From assembly GCA_018818125.1 (NCBI GenBank), contig JAHISQ010000051.1, forward strand, positions 1-42,391: a DNA stretch of 42,391 nucleotides. Direction: 5' to 3'. The position numbers were made by a program, and so were the translations under genes. The stretch is from Candidatus Rifleibacteriota bacterium. GTDB lineage: Bacteria; Muiribacteriota; Ozemobacteria; Ozemobacterales; Ozemobacteraceae. Position 1 is the stretch's first letter; every line of letters starts with the position of its first letter. Shown piece after piece: positions 41,636-42,391 of the stretch. The notes beneath the pieces are model-generated. The model ran no database searches. It saw only the letters and a list, made by a program, of their open reading frames with translations, and was not told the DNA's origin.

Positions 41636-41839
41636 TTGCTGGGCAACCGCCTCAGGAAAGATCCCGCCGGAAAAGTTGAAATACTGGAAAAATTCTGGGA
41701 TTCTGATTATAAGAACACCTCAAATGACCTGGTTCACCCGTTACTTGTTTACGCCGACCTGATTGCATCTGGAGACCCAAGGAACGCCGAAGCAGCAGAA
41801 AAGATTTATGAACAACACATCCTTCAACTTGTCCGGTAA
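41636..41839 (+). pseudogene. relic: C-terminal part of another AbiEi-type antitoxin
   Basis: KVEILEKFWDSDY and LVHPLLVYADLIASGDPRNA then EAAEKIYEQHIL match the C-terminus of a longer AbiEi-family antitoxin (usual pattern PLLVYADLxAxxDxRNxExAxxIY). No N-terminal winged helix is present upstream. The frame overlaps the start of an AbiEii-like relic, as expected for a coupled TA pair. It differs from the AbiEi at 32946 and 42063. Confidence 0.72.
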
Positions 41840-41930
41840 AATTGATTCTCAGATAACAGAAGTCCTGGCTAGCTTACATCTCGCAGCGGCTGCGCTTGAT
41901 ATTCCTTTGTTTGTTATACGGAAAGCTTGA
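41808..41930 (+). pseudogene. relic: N-terminal codons of an AbiEii-like nucleotidyltransferase
   Basis: The ATG at 41808 lies inside the antitoxin relic. The peptide runs MNNTSFNLSGKIDSQITEVL then ASLHLAAAALDIPLFVIRKA and stops. KID...xVL...AAAALGIPxFVVGAxAR is the usual start of AbiEii-like toxins; the sequence departs just before the GAxAR catalytic loop, so the toxin is dead. Palindrome copy 11 and the second AbiE locus follow at once. Confidence 0.68.
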
Positions 41931-41951
41931 ATTTGCAGGTTTAGATTCCGC

Positions 41952-41967
41952 TGCGCTACGTAGCATA
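41952..41967. repeat. interspersed palindrome, copy 11
   Basis: TGCGCTACGTAGCATA. It stands at the left edge of the block shared with 32835-33274: sequence similarity between the two AbiE loci begins at this palindrome and continues to the window end. Confidence 0.82.
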
Positions 41968-42013
41968 GTTGATACATACCATTAGCGTCTGCAAATGTTC
42001 TGATGCATATGCC

Positions 42014-42060
42014 TTGTTTATCTCCAGAAAGTATCATACAATTATACTTATTGGAGATAA
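42014..42060 (+). promoter_or_regulatory. promoter and operator of the second AbiE copy
   Basis: TTGTTT (42014-42019), 17 nt, TACAAT (42037-42042), overlapped by the same TTATCTCCA/TGGAGATAA dyad (42018-42060) as at 32901. The inner AAGTAT/ATACTT pair is also kept. Only the -10 differs among the named elements (TACAAT for TATAAT). Confidence 0.83.
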
Positions 42061-42062
42061 AA

Positions 42063-42391
42063 GTGTTTAAAGACCACGCCATGCTGATGCACGAGCTCAG
42101 GGAGTATGCTTCTCCCAAGGCTAAGATCACCAGGTTAATAAAGTCTGGCGAGATCATCCAGGTGCGCCGGGGTATTTTCCTGCCGTCCGCTGATCGTGGG
42201 TATTCGCTCAAAAGCCTGGCTGCGATCGTCTACGGGCCCTCATACATTTCGTTCGAATCGGCATTGAGCTATTACGGGCTTATTCCAGAAAAGGTCAACG
42301 CCATAACCAGCGCCACTTTCAAAAAGAACAAGAATCGCATTTTCCATACGCCGCTGGGTGATTTTTACTATTATTATCTGCCTGCGGCGGC
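42063..42391 (+). CDS. abiEi: second AbiEi antitoxin, cut by the window end
   Basis: The first 329 nt of a gene homologous to 32946-33274, starting with GTG instead of ATG. I count about a dozen substitutions; apart from the start codon, all but one are silent (one Ala to Ser in FLPSADR). So both copies have been kept under selection and this is not a relic within the visible part. Its AbiEii partner is expected right of the window. Two near-identical antitoxins with the same operator should cross-regulate. Confidence 0.88.
   Translation, partial: MFKDHAMLMHELREYASPKAKITRLIKSGEIIQVRRGIFLPSADRGYSLKSLAAIVYGPSYISFESALSYYGLIPEKVNAITSATFKKNKNRIFHTPLGDFYYYYLPAA

Noticed and set aside
1..42391. CRISPR array, insertion sequence or transposase, rRNA, complete tRNA
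   Set aside because: I saw no regularly spaced repeats, no transposase frame, and no complete cloverleaf; only a tRNA-like 3' end at 36834.

Overview
The window is bacterial DNA. Genes carry Shine-Dalgarno sites, there are sigma-70-type promoters and rho-independent hairpins, and one protein has a Sec-type signal peptide. By eye GC is near balanced (not counted). I cannot name the organism. The content is an accessory region: an integrative element loaded with anti-phage and toxin-antitoxin genes, followed by a graveyard of related fragments.

Layout. (1) 1-3.6 kb, mobility and replication: a P4-type tyrosine integrase cut by the left edge, an AlpA-like regulator, and a primase-polymerase/RepA-type helicase fusion followed at once by a long inverted repeat (possible origin) and a terminator. 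(2) 4.1-7.25 kb, recombination module read rightward: a small membrane protein, a DUF932-like protein, an ERF-family annealing protein and a PD-(D/E)XK nuclease with candidate Fe-S cysteines. (3) 7.3-21.8 kb, one long leftward operon resembling class 1 DISARM: a DUF1998 helicase with a C-terminal Vsr/DUF559-like nuclease, an SNF2 helicase, a PglX/DrmMI-like adenine methylase, a secreted trypsin-like protease and a degenerate PLD-like protein. A near-perfect consensus promoter with an operator-like dyad sits at its head. (4) 22.2-31.3 kb, rightward: an unknown protein, a gamma-glutamylcyclotransferase-like protein, an Mrr-type nuclease, a protein with two complete SF1 helicase cores, a GIY-YIG-like/RNase D-like fusion and a CoiA-like protein. 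I think this is the best candidate for an undescribed defence system. (5) 31.4-36.6 kb: a DUF3883 protein, an orphan HigA-type antitoxin, an AbiE type IV TA pair with its operator, and an AAA ATPase/DUF4276 pair.

At 36834-36853 lies what looks like the 3' end of a tRNA gene (T-loop, T-stem half, acceptor half, G73), followed by a strong terminator. I read this as the right attachment site, which would make the element about 37 kb plus whatever lies left of the window. Beyond it (36.9-42.4 kb) are an MNT antitoxin with a frameshifted HEPN toxin, two unknown leftward genes, a sulfur-binding-domain HNH nuclease, and relics: a piece of a second ERF gene, the first codons of a second GIY-YIG/RNase D gene, pieces of an AbiEi/AbiEii pair, and the start of a second AbiE copy cut by the right edge.

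An unnamed repeat runs through the whole window: a palindrome of form TGCG-NN-ACGT-NN-CGCA, in which the two NN pairs mostly change together so the dyad is kept. In the right third it stands between successive defence modules.
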